Below, one piece after another: positions 1 through 9,160 of a stretch of 13,718 bases of DNA (position 1 is the stretch's first letter; the number at the start of each line of letters is the position of its first letter). Made by a program: the position numbers and the translations under genes. The notes under the pieces were generated by a model, which was not told the DNA's origin, searched no databases, and saw only the letters and a program-made list of their open reading frames with translations. This DNA comes from Coemansia sp. RSA 922. Its lineage: Eukaryota; Kickxellomycota; Kickxellomycetes; Kickxellales; Kickxellaceae. The stretch is from assembly GCA_027577415.1 (NCBI GenBank), contig JANBQS010000673.1, positions 1 through 13,718 of the forward strand. The letters are read 5' to 3'.

Positions 1-919
1 TCGCTATCAGCTGGTGCCAGATCCACTGACAAAAGACTGATATGGAACCGTGGAACCCTGAAGAACTTGCGCTGGCCGAATTTTCCCATCAAACGGTCCA
101 CACGGTCCAGCACCCGCCGCACTGACTCCTCGCCACAGTCCACATCCACTGCGACAAATCCCCGGTCCTGCCGCTCGTTCACATAGGTGCTGATTTGCCC
201 GAATCCAACTGCAAATGGGCCCAGTCCACCGAGGCAGGCCTCTAGCTCACGCACAAACCCCGCTATCTGGTGCTCTGGCAGGTAAAATGGCCGCGTGAGA
301 CTTATATGCGGCTCCTCTATTGTTCGCACTTTCTCCAGATCGAAGACATCCGCTGATTTTGCATTGCTGGCGCGGTTTTCGTCCAAGCGTGGGCAAATCG
401 CATCCATGCACGCTAACGCAAGCTTATGCAATTGCGTGCTCGGCCTAATCTTCAGGTATACATGTCCTGACCAGCCGCCCCTGACATGCCCTGCGTCTTC
501 CTCACCTACAACACACATACGATAATAATGACAGCCAACATGTGTGATTTATATTATTCACACCAGGTGTCATCCTCCTTTGTATCTATATTTAGCTACA
601 TGCTATCCAGATAAATGCGTGCATTGTTTACAATATACGCACGCGGCACTCTACATGCAAGGGCACTTGCGTAATAAACATGCATTCATCTTGCCGCATT
701 TGTTTGCTTGTTATCTTTAATTAGTTTTGAAGGGAACTGGTGAATTTATCTTGTTCACTTACCTTTACTGCTACTATCGCTGCAGTAGTCCTGACCGCCG
801 CTGACATTACTGCTGTGATTGTTGCTGCTACGGCCGTTAATTCTACCGTCTTTGCCGCACTCGCTTTCGCTACTGCTGTCGTCACTGCTGGAGTAATCAA
901 CTAGTCGCGGTAGTGACAT
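1..919 (-). CDS. USB1: USB1-type U6 snRNA 3'-end phosphodiesterase (2H family), partial
   Basis: USB1 is a nuclear 2H phosphoesterase that trims the 3' oligo(U) tail of U6 snRNA and leaves a terminal phosphate that protects the RNA for spliceosome use. The gene is read as exon 763-919, intron 506-762 and exon 1-505, and it continues past the left edge, so 220 residues are visible. Exon 1 starts with MSLPRLVDYSSSDDSSSE, the short LV-Y-SSS-D opening seen in USB1 proteins, followed by a Ser/Asn-rich stretch. Exon 2 carries the WSGHVYLKI strand (about 64-72) and both catalytic HxS motifs, HIS at 119-121 and HIS at 207-209. The 88-residue gap between the two histidines equals that of human USB1 (H120, H208). 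The spliced join is in frame (phase 1). The usual GRVRTF-like segment just before the RGGW stretch is mostly missing, so a small extra exon inside the intron or lineage loss is possible. The family call is very secure; the exact N-terminal structure is not. Confidence 0.9.
506..762 (-). other. Intron in the USB1 gene
   Basis: On the minus strand the donor reads AAAG/GTAAGTG at 762, a near-perfect fungal 5' splice site. The acceptor reads GTGTGTTGTAG at 506. Splicing joins exon 1 in phase 1 to the HVSL-domain exon without a frameshift, which supports both ends. At 257 bases it could hide a small exon for the missing segment before the RGGW stretch, but I saw no segment encoding a recognisable piece of it. 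Confidence 0.75.
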
Positions 920-1246
920 TCTTTACCTAGCCACTATATCGTCCCTTTTCGTATTGTTAAAGCCGTGTTTCTCAACAAGGCGATGATCGGGGAAGGTTAT
1001 CCTGAATAATATACGAGCAACAATAAAAAAGAAACGCGACTGCAGTAGTCCGCACCCGATAAATAACAAGTAAAACAATTTAAATCAAACAAAAATAGAA
1101 GGCGTACGCGACTGCTTATATAATGAATATCATTTAATTTAACTACTTTCATAATCTATTCTAGCACTGGACGCGTCCTCTCGCGCCTACATGTCGGTCT
1201 TGTGGGAGAATATGTGGCTGCCAGATTACAGGTCCGCCACATTGTG
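920..1246. promoter_or_regulatory. Spacer: ABC transporter 3' end and USB1 promoter
   Basis: This 327-base stretch lies between the stop of the ABC transporter and the start of USB1, both on the minus strand, so it must hold the first gene's terminator and the second gene's promoter. It contains two identical copies of ACGCGACTGC (1034-1043 and 1106-1115). A 12-base CTGCAGTAGTCC at 1040-1051 recurs inside USB1 exon 1 at 780-791. No clear TATA box is seen. The role of the repeats is unknown. Confidence 0.4.
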
Positions 1247-4200
1247 TCATCTAGAGCTGTCGGCGGCGTGGTGCTTGCGCTCGGCTGCCGAGAACAAGTA
1301 ATCATACTCGCCTGACTTTAGGCACATGTGCTTGAATAGGCCCTCGCTCTTGCACAACAAACTGTATGGCGAGTCATACTCAACTACCTCACCCTGGTCC
1401 AGCACCAGCACTTTGTCATAGTCGACAATTGTGCGCAGTCTATGCGCAATACACAACAGCGTCGACTCGGTAAACTCGTTGCGGATTGTTGTCTGGATTT
1501 TGGCGTCCGTGTCAAAGTCGACTGACGCTGTGGCCTCGTCCAGGATAATCACCCGCGTACGTTTTACCAACGCCCGCGCCAGGGCAATGAGCTGCCGCTG
1601 TCCCTGAGAGAAATTGGATCCGCTCTCCGCCACCGGCATATCCAGGTTGGTTATCGTCCGTCCAAGTGCCGCTACCCTAGTGCTATCAGATGCAGGTTCG
1701 TCGCCAACAGTGCTCGCGCGACTCGAGGACGGCACCCTTTGCTGTTGTTCGTCGTCGCCCAGAAGATGCGCGCGTCGCAGCGCTAGCCACAGTTCACTGT
1801 TGTCGTGCTCGCTAAACGGATCGAGGTTGCTGCGAATTGTTCCCGAAAATAGTATTGGATCCTGTGGGATGATCGTCAGCCGTGAGCGCAAGTCGCCTAC
1901 GCCTATTTGCGAGATATCGATGCCGTCTACCATGATACGACCCGAGCTGGCCTCCATGAATCTAAACATGGCCAGCGTCAGCGTACTCTTACCTGCACCT
2001 GTGCGCCCGACAATTCCGATCTTCTCGCACGGCTTTACCTTGAACGAGATGCCCTTGATCACTGGAGGCAAGTTGTCCGCGTACTTTAGGACTAGATCCT
2101 CCACGCTAATCTGCCCCTCGGTAGGCCATGCCGCTGGCGGAACCCGATCGGGAATCGTCACAGGCGCCTCGGGCTCGACGTCCATGTACTCCACTACACG
2201 CTCAACCGAGTTGAGATTCATCTCATTGATAGAGTAGAATCGCACCACCCACAAGATATGCTCTGTAAAGTTGAGCGCATACGATAGCGACAGGCCGGCC
2301 AATCCCGCATCAATACGACCAGTCGTTGTCAGTGCCAGAAGACCCGCCATAAACGAGACCAGAGCACCAGCCAAGTCAACACGAATGCTCAGCCAGCGGT
2401 TTGCGCCCCACATGTAGATAAAGGGCCGGATGTTGTCGTCAATCTTGGCGTAGTTTGTCTGCTTGAACCGATTTTCTTGGCCATAGGCACGAATCGTAGA
2501 AACGCCGCTCAGAGTCTCCCCAAATTGCGTGTAAATCGGCGATTTAGTAACGCTCTCGAACCGTTTGATCTCTCGTGACGCCGATAGGTACAGTCCGCCT
2601 ATGACCCAATAAATCGCTGCGACAACGATGGCGCCCAGCGTAAACGCCGGCGTAATCACGGCAATGACAATCAAAATCGCTATAGAGGATATGAGCTCGG
2701 TTAAAAAGATTGCTAGCGACGAGCTTAGCGACTGGTCTATCGTCTCCATGTCCTTTGAGAAGCGGTTGATTAGGCGGCCCGCTGGCGTGGTGTCAAAGAA
2801 GCGCACGGGCGCGCGCAAGATCGTGTGCAAGAGGCGCTCATGGATGACCTTTGACGCCTTGAGCGAGCTCCAGAATTGCAGCAGCGAGCGTCCAAGAATA
2901 AGCACAGTGCTAGCTAGAGCAATTACAACGTAGACGCCAATAAAATATGACAAGTTAACCTTGCCACCGCTTGCTACTAGCTTTTGCAATACGCCTGGCA
3001 CCGACACTGCCTCTGCGATGCCATCAGTGACGAAATCTCCAAAAGGCAAGAGTGCGAGCAGCACACGGTCATGGCTAGTAGCAACAACACTGTCGCTGCC
3101 TGCGGGCTTGCTGTATGAAGCAGCCCATTCGCGCAACCACCAGTCCTGGGCTATTTGCAGTCCCTGCGTCAGTAAAAAGAGCGCCGTCAAACCAGCCCAC
3201 AGCGCTATACCGCCACTGGCTCTGAGGTATGCGACATACACGCGCCATTGCACATGGCCGCGCGCCCAGCTCTCTTCCGTAGTCAGCTTGCCCCTCTGCC
3301 GAGAGTCGCCACCAGCTGCCGAAGAATTCTGAGCTTTTGCCTTGTCGCCACTATCGCCAGCGCCGTCAAAGCGCTGCTGATGGGTATCGCTCTCCAGCGC
3401 CATGTCGGCGGTCTTCCCTTTAGCCGCTGATCTGGCCTCGGCTCGAGTAGCTGCGTCTTGCTGCTCTTCGTCGGCCTCTCGCAGTGTGTCTTCGCTGAGC
3501 TTACCACTACGCATAACATCCAATGGCGTTCCAGCAGCGACGATTCGTCCTTCTTGCATCACTACCACTGTCGTGGCGCCTTTGACTGTCAGCCCCACCG
3601 CATGAGTGACCAGGATCCGAGTGCGGTCTGCCATATATGGCGACATCAGACAGCTCTCAAACAAGTGTTTGGCCGTGTGTGCATCAACCGCCGACAGACA
3701 GTCGTCCATAACAACATGGCGCGCTGGCGAGTACACGGCGCGAGCAAGGCAAATGCGCTGCTTTTGGCCTCCAGACAGCGCCACGCCTCGCTCGCCGACT
3801 TCAGTCATGTCGCCAGCGTCGAAGATCTCAAAGTCTCGGGTTAGCGCACACATACGCACAACCTCGATGTACCGCTGCTCGTCGTAAGGAAGCCCGAACG
3901 TAATGTTGCCGCGAATGGTATCATTGAGCAGCCACGCTTGTTGGGCGACATAGGCCACCGACTCGTGTAGGGCGAACGGACTCGTTTGAGGTTCTCCCCG
4001 TATAGCTGCTGCGTTAAAGGCCGCACCCGGAACCATGAGCTGGCCCTCAGTAAGTCGCATTTCTCCCAGCAAGGCCATCAGTAGCGACGTCTTGCCACAC
4101 CCAGTTGGACCGGCGATGATGCTTAGTTTGCCAATGGGGAAGTTTACCGTCAGATCTCGGAGCTCAAAATCGGTGTTCGCCGATTCACCGTTACCTGCAT

Positions 4201-6517
4201 CCGAAGTTGTTGCGGTCGGAGTGCCTTGCGCCAACGTGGTACACTCGCCACTTGGCAGCGTTTCGATAATCGCTGGAATCGGCAAACAGGCACTTGAGGT
4301 CCCAGACAGCCCTTCACAATTCCTTTTGGCAGATTTCCAACTGAACGAGGCATGGACAAAACCAATGTCAGTGGTACTGACGACCTTGGCATAGCTTGGA
4401 CGCCGACCACCTTCAATGAGTCCATCGTGCGCCTGTCGCGTCAGTCCACAGAGTTCATACTTTGGCGTCTCCTCCTCGTCCAAGAACTTTGCCACTCGAT
4501 CGACCGACACCTTGGACTGTAGACAGAACGAAATGACTTCAGGCAGCTGGTCAATAGGACCTCTCAGCGTCTTGAACAGCGCCAGCGCAGTAAACGCAAT
4601 CGACGCAGTCAATTGGTGTCCCAGGAACTTGGTAAAGCAGACGAATGTCGCCAGAGTGACAAAGACGGGTGCCATGAAAAACACCATGATCGAGTACGTG
4701 AACACTAGGTAGCGACTTTTTAGCAAGCCGAGCTCACTGCCTCGCACACTGGCAACTTGGCTCTCGAACTGAGGCTCCCAGGCAAAGAACTTGATAATGC
4801 GCACGCCCTGTAGAATCTCGTTCATCATACTCATGCGCCGGTCACTTATCGTCATTAGCCGGCTCTGGTACTTGCTCCACAACGTTACCAAGTACCACTG
4901 TAAGGGGATGAGGACCACGATCGCGCCCACGCCCGCCAACGACGCAATACCCAGTAGCTGGTAGAGCATTAGCACGGCGACGACCATCTCGGCTGGCAGC
5001 TGGTATAAAAAGTGCATATAGGCAGAAACTTCGGAGATCTTGTAAGCGTCAACTGCCATCAAATTGGTAATCGTACCCAACGACGACATGTCTCCATCCT
5101 CGCCAACACCATCGCTGCTGGTACTGCTGGTGGATGCGCTGCTGTCCATGGCGTCTTTGGCATTAGTACCGCCATCGCTGGTGCCTCCGGTGGCGGCGTC
5201 CCTGCGACGCAAGCTCTTTGCGTACACCTCACCAATGATAATAGACTTTATGTGAATGCCAATTTTACGCCCGATCCACAATGCCTGGCTCTGACACACT
5301 GTGGCAATCGTACCACCAGCCAACAGGCCGGCTACAAACCAGAATGCCTGCTCTCGAGTGTAGATGCTCGGATCTTCCATATACGCCAAAATGCGCTTTA
5401 GCAAGAAGGGACCAGAAAAGATAAACACGATGTAGCCCAACGTCCACACGCACTGCAAGGCCAGACGATAGCGAAAGAACCAAAATAGACGGCGCGTCAG
5501 GCTGCGACTATCGCGGCCATGCCGGCGCGCATAGACACGACTTTCGCGCCTCCAGTGCGCGCATACATGCGCTGAATTGTCTTCGGGCATCAGATCGTAC
5601 AAGTCATTTGGCTCGAGGGACCGCTTGTAGCCAAGCCAAATCATCGGATCCATCCACGAAAAGAACAGCAGCTGAGCAATCGACGCAGTTCTTTCGGGCG
5701 CAGGTGGATTAGTGCCAGATGCACTCGCAGGCGTATAGGCTGGCATTCCGTGTCGTCTCCGTTGTTGAGTAAAGCTGCTCAAGAACAAGAGCAAGGCAAT
5801 AATGGCCATAGCGAGCTCTATGACGGGCAGTGGCCGATGTTTGCTACGCGAGTAGGCCAAAAGCGCCGTACGAGCCTTGACAGAGTCAATAAATAACCCA
5901 GCAAAGAAGACCAAGCGCAAGTGAGGCGATGGCGACGGTACAGATATACTGGTGCGGCAAAATAGATAAGCGCACAACATAGTGGCCCACAGCCACAACA
6001 TCAACTCGGCTCTAGTGAGCTCTCCCTGGACTCGACGGCTGTAGAGAACATAGGCCAGCAGCAGTTGCATGATGCACAGCACGGCTAGCAGCATATCTCG
6101 GATAGACGGCGGCAGCTGGCGCTGTGTCTGCTCCTCGAAAGTTCGGTCATCGGCTTCCCGTGCAGCGTTCAAAGAGCAAGCAGCTGGAATTGCTTCACCT
6201 TCGCAGCAGTCGTAGTCGTCGTAGTCATTATCATCGCTGTCAGATAGCACAGCAGATGTTGCTGCACCATACCCGGATTGGCGGCGAGAGCGCGGTTGAT
6301 CTGGTCGGCCTCCAAGCAATGGCAGGTACCCTGAAGCCCTAGCACTGACCCCAGCCCTGCGCTGGTAATAGGCCACAAAGCCCACGACTAGTGCGATAGC
6401 AGATATTGTCGCTATAGCAGCGGGCACTAGTTTCTCGATAAACAGTCGGCGAAAGCATGGGTCAAAGTCGTCTCCATGCCATGGTCGACTCCATGGTATG
6501 TGTTCACACTCACGCAT
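1247..6517 (-). CDS. ABCC-family full ABC transporter, Ybt1/Vmr1-like, with TMD0
   Basis: This is an ATP-driven exporter of the MRP/ABCC type, probably in the vacuolar membrane by analogy with yeast Ybt1. Members move bile acids, conjugates or drugs; the substrate here cannot be read from sequence. The frame gives 1756 residues. The order is TMD0 with about five helices (near 30-51, 140-160, 172-188, 199-219, 231-249), TMD1 from about 352, NBD1, a charged linker (about 1003-1095), TMD2 and NBD2. NBD1 has Walker A GPTGCGKTS (803-811), LSGGQ (914-918) and Walker B ending D938-D939. Aspartate replaces the catalytic glutamate, as is usual for ABCC NBD1. NBD2 has GRTGAGKST (1504-1512), the variant signature FSQGQ (1636-1640) and D1660-E1661, so it should be the hydrolytic site. 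FSQGQ and ATASVDFDTDAKIQ resemble Ybt1/Vmr1. Low-complexity inserts lie near 440-479, 720-781 and 1587-1634. The start is the ATG at 6517 (A at -3). Extending seven codons upstream reaches only a TTG, and a stop lies at 6548-6550. No introns are seen. Confidence 0.96.
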   Translation of the reverse strand: MRECEHIPWSRPWHGDDFDPCFRRLFIEKLVPAAIATISAIALVVGFVAYYQRRAGVSARASGYLPLLGGRPDQPRSRRQSGYGAATSAVLSDSDDNDYDDYDCCEGEAIPAACSLNAAREADDRTFEEQTQRQLPPSIRDMLLAVLCIMQLLLAYVLYSRRVQGELTRAELMLWLWATMLCAYLFCRTSISVPSPSPHLRLVFFAGLFIDSVKARTALLAYSRSKHRPLPVIELAMAIIALLLFLSSFTQQRRRHGMPAYTPASASGTNPPAPERTASIAQLLFFSWMDPMIWLGYKRSLEPNDLYDLMPEDNSAHVCAHWRRESRVYARRHGRDSRSLTRRLFWFFRYRLALQCVWTLGYIVFIFSGPFLLKRILAYMEDPSIYTREQAFWFVAGLLAGGTIATVCQSQALWIGRKIGIHIKSIIIGEVYAKSLRRRDAATGGTSDGGTNAKDAMDSSASTSSTSSDGVGEDGDMSSLGTITNLMAVDAYKISEVSAYMHFLYQLPAEMVVAVLMLYQLLGIASLAGVGAIVVLIPLQWYLVTLWSKYQSRLMTISDRRMSMMNEILQGVRIIKFFAWEPQFESQVASVRGSELGLLKSRYLVFTYSIMVFFMAPVFVTLATFVCFTKFLGHQLTASIAFTALALFKTLRGPIDQLPEVISFCLQSKVSVDRVAKFLDEEETPKYELCGLTRQAHDGLIEGGRRPSYAKVVSTTDIGFVHASFSWKSAKRNCEGLSGTSSACLPIPAIIETLPSGECTTLAQGTPTATTSDAGNGESANTDFELRDLTVNFPIGKLSIIAGPTGCGKTSLLMALLGEMRLTEGQLMVPGAAFNAAAIRGEPQTSPFALHESVAYVAQQAWLLNDTIRGNITFGLPYDEQRYIEVVRMCALTRDFEIFDAGDMTEVGERGVALSGGQKQRICLARAVYSPARHVVMDDCLSAVDAHTAKHLFESCLMSPYMADRTRILVTHAVGLTVKGATTVVVMQEGRIVAAGTPLDVMRSGKLSEDTLREADEEQQDAATRAEARSAAKGKTADMALESDTHQQRFDGAGDSGDKAKAQNSSAAGGDSRQRGKLTTEESWARGHVQWRVYVAYLRASGGIALWAGLTALFLLTQGLQIAQDWWLREWAASYSKPAGSDSVVATSHDRVLLALLPFGDFVTDGIAEAVSVPGVLQKLVASGGKVNLSYFIGVYVVIALASTVLILGRSLLQFWSSLKASKVIHERLLHTILRAPVRFFDTTPAGRLINRFSKDMETIDQSLSSSLAIFLTELISSIAILIVIAVITPAFTLGAIVVAAIYWVIGGLYLSASREIKRFESVTKSPIYTQFGETLSGVSTIRAYGQENRFKQTNYAKIDDNIRPFIYMWGANRWLSIRVDLAGALVSFMAGLLALTTTGRIDAGLAGLSLSYALNFTEHILWVVRFYSINEMNLNSVERVVEYMDVEPEAPVTIPDRVPPAAWPTEGQISVEDLVLKYADNLPPVIKGISFKVKPCEKIGIVGRTGAGKSTLTLAMFRFMEASSGRIMVDGIDISQIGVGDLRSRLTIIPQDPILFSGTIRSNLDPFSEHDNSELWLALRRAHLLGDDEQQQRVPSSSRASTVGDEPASDSTRVAALGRTITNLDMPVAESGSNFSQGQRQLIALARALVKRTRVIILDEATASVDFDTDAKIQTTIRNEFTESTLLCIAHRLRTIVDYDKVLVLDQGEVVEYDSPYSLLCKSEGLFKHMCLKSGEYDYLFSAAERKHHAADSSR

Positions 6518-7195
6518 CGTCGTATAACTCTTTATCAACCAGATACCCTAGAGACCTAAAGTGCTCCGCCATATTCAAGAGAAAGAGAGAGAGAGTATGC
6601 GTTGGTTAGTCCTTTTTCGTATTCCAAAGAAAAACAACTACCAAGCCACGACGAGTCAGTGCGTTAGTAGTGGTTACCTGTATCTCCGATTATCTGCAAG
6701 GCCCTTAGGCGGAAAGGGTTGTAAAGTTTAGGCCGTGCAAGAGTCGGTCAAATAGGTTTAGAATGTAATATCTACAATGCGAGCTTTAAAATTTTTTTTA
6801 TGAAAAGTGGGATTAGAATACAAAAGAGAAAAGATAAGGCCAAGATAGCGGCTAGTCATGTCTGCAATTTAAAGGATCAGGGGAGATAGCCCAGGCTGCT
6901 CTGAGTAACGAATGTGCCATTCGCCAATTTTCCGCACAATATGCTTTACTCTCTCGTTCGTGCACCAAGACAATGTGCTGCGGTAGCAAACAAACCCGCG
7001 GCAACTGATAAAGGCGTGTGAACAATTTAACGGCTATTGATGTCAATTCGTATGCTAACCAATTGTACACAGGTATCCGAGTGAGGCGATCTAGGCTAGG
7101 CTGTCAGTCAAAGCCGAGTACCGCATATTGCACACGAACGAGAAGGAAGGAAGGTGGGGAGTAATATTAAAAGGGCAGGAGAGAAAGAGCACACG
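6518..7195. promoter_or_regulatory. Upstream region of the ABC transporter
   Basis: No gene is evident. Reading the minus strand, the 5' leader of the transporter contains a CT-rich microsatellite-like tract (about 6579-6596), typical of fungal leaders. A possible 40-base leader intron is seen: CAG/GTAACC donor at 6677, TACTAAC at 6663-6669, and acceptor GGTAG at 6638. An AT run lies near 6787-6800. Small open frames such as 6852-7070 have no protein-like features. The leader intron is speculative because it is very short. Confidence 0.35.
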
Positions 7196-7393
7196 TCAGT
7201 GGCACTCTGGGGTTGCGTGTTTAAGCTGACCGCGATACACAAGCAATTGCAGAAGGAGTACGAAGAACAACGCATAGATCAGGAAGGATGAGGCAAGCAA
7301 TGCGGGAGCCAAAGTTTCCATAGAAGTCGACAGTACAGAAAATGATCGTGTACGCGAAGTTGTGAAAAGTACTCGCTGGTGACTGTGGTCCAT
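7196..7393 (-). CDS. Possible small single-span membrane protein (uncertain)
   Basis: The frame is 65 residues long with an ATG at 7393. Its second half, from an internal methionine, contains a strong hydrophobic stretch (ALLASSFLIYALFFVLLLQL) followed by a short polar tail, so it could encode a one-pass membrane peptide. I do not recognise a family. Against it, another frame on the same strand (7221-7487) is also open over most of the stretch, and there is no good start context or obvious TATA box. Treat it as a weak candidate. Confidence 0.18.
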   Translation of the reverse strand: MDHSHQRVLFTTSRTRSFSVLSTSMETLAPALLASSFLIYALFFVLLLQLLVYRGQLKHATPECH

Positions 7394-7399
7394 CAACAC

Positions 7400-8254
7400 A
7401 TAATATTCTCAAGTCCTGTGCATTTTGTTGGAGCAACGCTATATGTAAGTTCAATTTATTGAAGATGCAAGAGGTTCTCAGAGTCAAGCGTCATTTCACG
7501 TGCCTATACAGGGCTCTAGAGCAACAACTTTGACCATGGCAAATGTCTCTATCCGCTATTAGTTTGCGGCCTTGTTAATAGTGGCAATGATTGTATGCGA
7601 TTGAATTTTTAAGCATGGCCTGGTGAGCAATAGACATTCCGTATTAAGAGCTTCGCAAAAGAGGTTACTTGTACGATATTCTCAGTTATCTATGCCATGC
7701 GAGTCGGGTAGTTTAACAGCAAAGTCATCAGGGATAAAAATATGTGCTCTACTGTATTGTACTCTGTTGAATCCATATCGCTTGTGTACCTGTTTCACTG
7801 GGTCTCAAGAAAGGATTTACTGGGAGCAATCTTCATGTACTGATAATCTCGTATCGTATCCTCCAAGGTTACGTCTATCATGGTTACGTAAACGACATAA
7901 TACCAATACCCTATCGATACACGGCTATCACCAAGCAATAAATTTCATTGATGCGATAAAAAGGGAATATCATTAAAATATTTTTTCTTTGGCAAGAAGC
8001 AAACAATGGTCAAACTACTCCATGGCATAATTAGACCAAGGGGCTCCTGGTGGATCGACATTAGAGGTAATATGCTGACCAAGCATATCATGTTCACATC
8101 TCACCAAGTTGAGAATCGTGGGATCCGAACCCAGGCCAGCAGGGTAAGGAGTCAACCAGCTCCGAAGCACACCTCTTTGGATGATGTCGCATATTGGCTA
8201 CCAGTCTATCGGGAAATCCTCACCATACCCAGTATTTTTTATGGCGCTGGTGTG
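7400..8254. other. Gene-poor stretch with faint coding traces on the minus strand
   Basis: No intact gene is seen. On the minus strand, frames around 7800-7950 (containing MIDVTLEDTIRDYQYMKIAP) and 7690-7797 (containing AHIFIPDDFAVKLPDSHG) read like protein but lie in different frames and have no start. They could be broken remnants of one coding sequence or chance. The plus-strand frame at 7623-7976 lacks an ATG start and looks like the antisense of these. A B-box-like sequence lies at 8120-8132 and is listed separately. Confidence 0.25.
8120..8132 (-). promoter_or_regulatory. Pol III B-box-like sequence (tRNA or SINE remnant?)
   Basis: Read on the minus strand, GGGTTCGGATCCC matches the tRNA T-arm/B-box consensus GGTTCGANTCC at 10 of 11 positions and can form the TGGG/CCCA part of a T stem. 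The seven bases downstream have no matching acceptor strand upstream, and only a partial A-box (TGGTTGACTCC) is seen about 27 bases before it. It is therefore not a complete tRNA. It may be a fragment of a tRNA-derived element or a chance palindrome around GGATCC. Confidence 0.2.
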
Positions 8255-9160
8255 TTATTTAAAGTACAATTTCCAATTGTCTAAAATATCAGACAGCTGA
8301 TCAAATCTGTGTCGGGTTCCTTGGATACTGCTTTCAGGCGCCTTCAACCTTGCCAGCGTAGACGGAGGCGTTCCAATTGAGCCTAGTTTGTCTTTCAAAT
8401 TCAAAAGCTCCACATCGAGAATTTCCGGATACTTTCCACTCCATAGCCTTTCAGACGTAAATAGACGTACTCTTTTGTCTTTTGGTGCCGAGTGTACATT
8501 CACACAAGTACATTTAAATTTAGAGAGTGCATATACAAGTCATCGTGCTAAAATTTTGATCGCTAACGTTTATTTGTTGAGATAAGAGGAGCTCCCTCTC
8601 TATCTTTTTGTCCTCAGCAAAAAATCTACACTTTGCAATTTGAATTTCTATCACCACAACTATTTTAATGTCTGATTTGCTCTTCGAGCACCGCTGCCAT
8701 TTAAAAAGAGCAAGCCAGCTATTTTTATCTTTGCAAAACTTGAACAATAGTAAACCCCCTTTATTTCAAGCAAGAAGCAAAAGTAAAGTATTTAAGGCGG
8801 GCTGGGCTCATTCCACAGTCTCTGACAGTTGTTGCAAGTGCTCTTTGGTGCGAATGCTGTGTAGCCTATTGATCTTGAGCATATACTTGGCAACATGGCA
8901 CTTAGGAGCGCCACGAGAGGTAACACTGCATTACTCCTTGTGGTCATCATTGCACTCCCTTAAGGCGATAAGAGACCGCCTCATGCCACCGTTGTCGACT
9001 ACGAATAGGCAGAGTCTTTTGACCCAGACCTTCACCATTTGGCAAATACTGTTTTCCGTCATCTGCAGAATTCCCTTATGTGTGGTGACGTTGAGCATTT
9101 GTAGGTGTCGCCTGGTTGCCTTGAAAAACATGCCGCTCAAAACTGGGCACATCATCTGGT
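8255..9160 (-). pseudogene. Possible decayed coding sequence, family unknown
   Basis: Several minus-strand stretches read like protein but are broken by stops and frame changes. From right to left: about 8932-9160 (with MVKVWVKRLCLFVVDNGG), continuing after one TAA as a 38-codon frame to about 8809; 8520-8769 (with AEDKKIERELLLSQQINVSD); and 8255-8539 (with SERLWSGKYPEILDVELLNL), ending at a TAA. The last two overlap by 20 bases, so one single-base slip would join them into roughly 170 codons. I do not recognise the family. The alternatives are a multi-exon gene whose splice sites I cannot identify, or chance openness. The plus strand of the same stretch carries a 199-codon ATG frame, which may be the shadow or the true gene. 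Confidence 0.25.

Noticed and set aside
295..525. 76-codon plus-strand open frame
   Set aside because: It is antisense to the USB1 catalytic exon and has no supporting features.
1614..2237. 207-codon plus-strand open frame
   Set aside because: It lies entirely antisense to NBD2 of the transporter, and its composition is that of a complement frame.
3458..5401. Several plus-strand open frames of 90-130 codons
   Set aside because: All are shadows of the uninterrupted transporter gene on the minus strand.
8100..8200. Complete tRNA gene on the minus strand
   Set aside because: Only the T-arm-like part fits. There is no matching acceptor stem, and the upstream bases do not form an anticodon arm.
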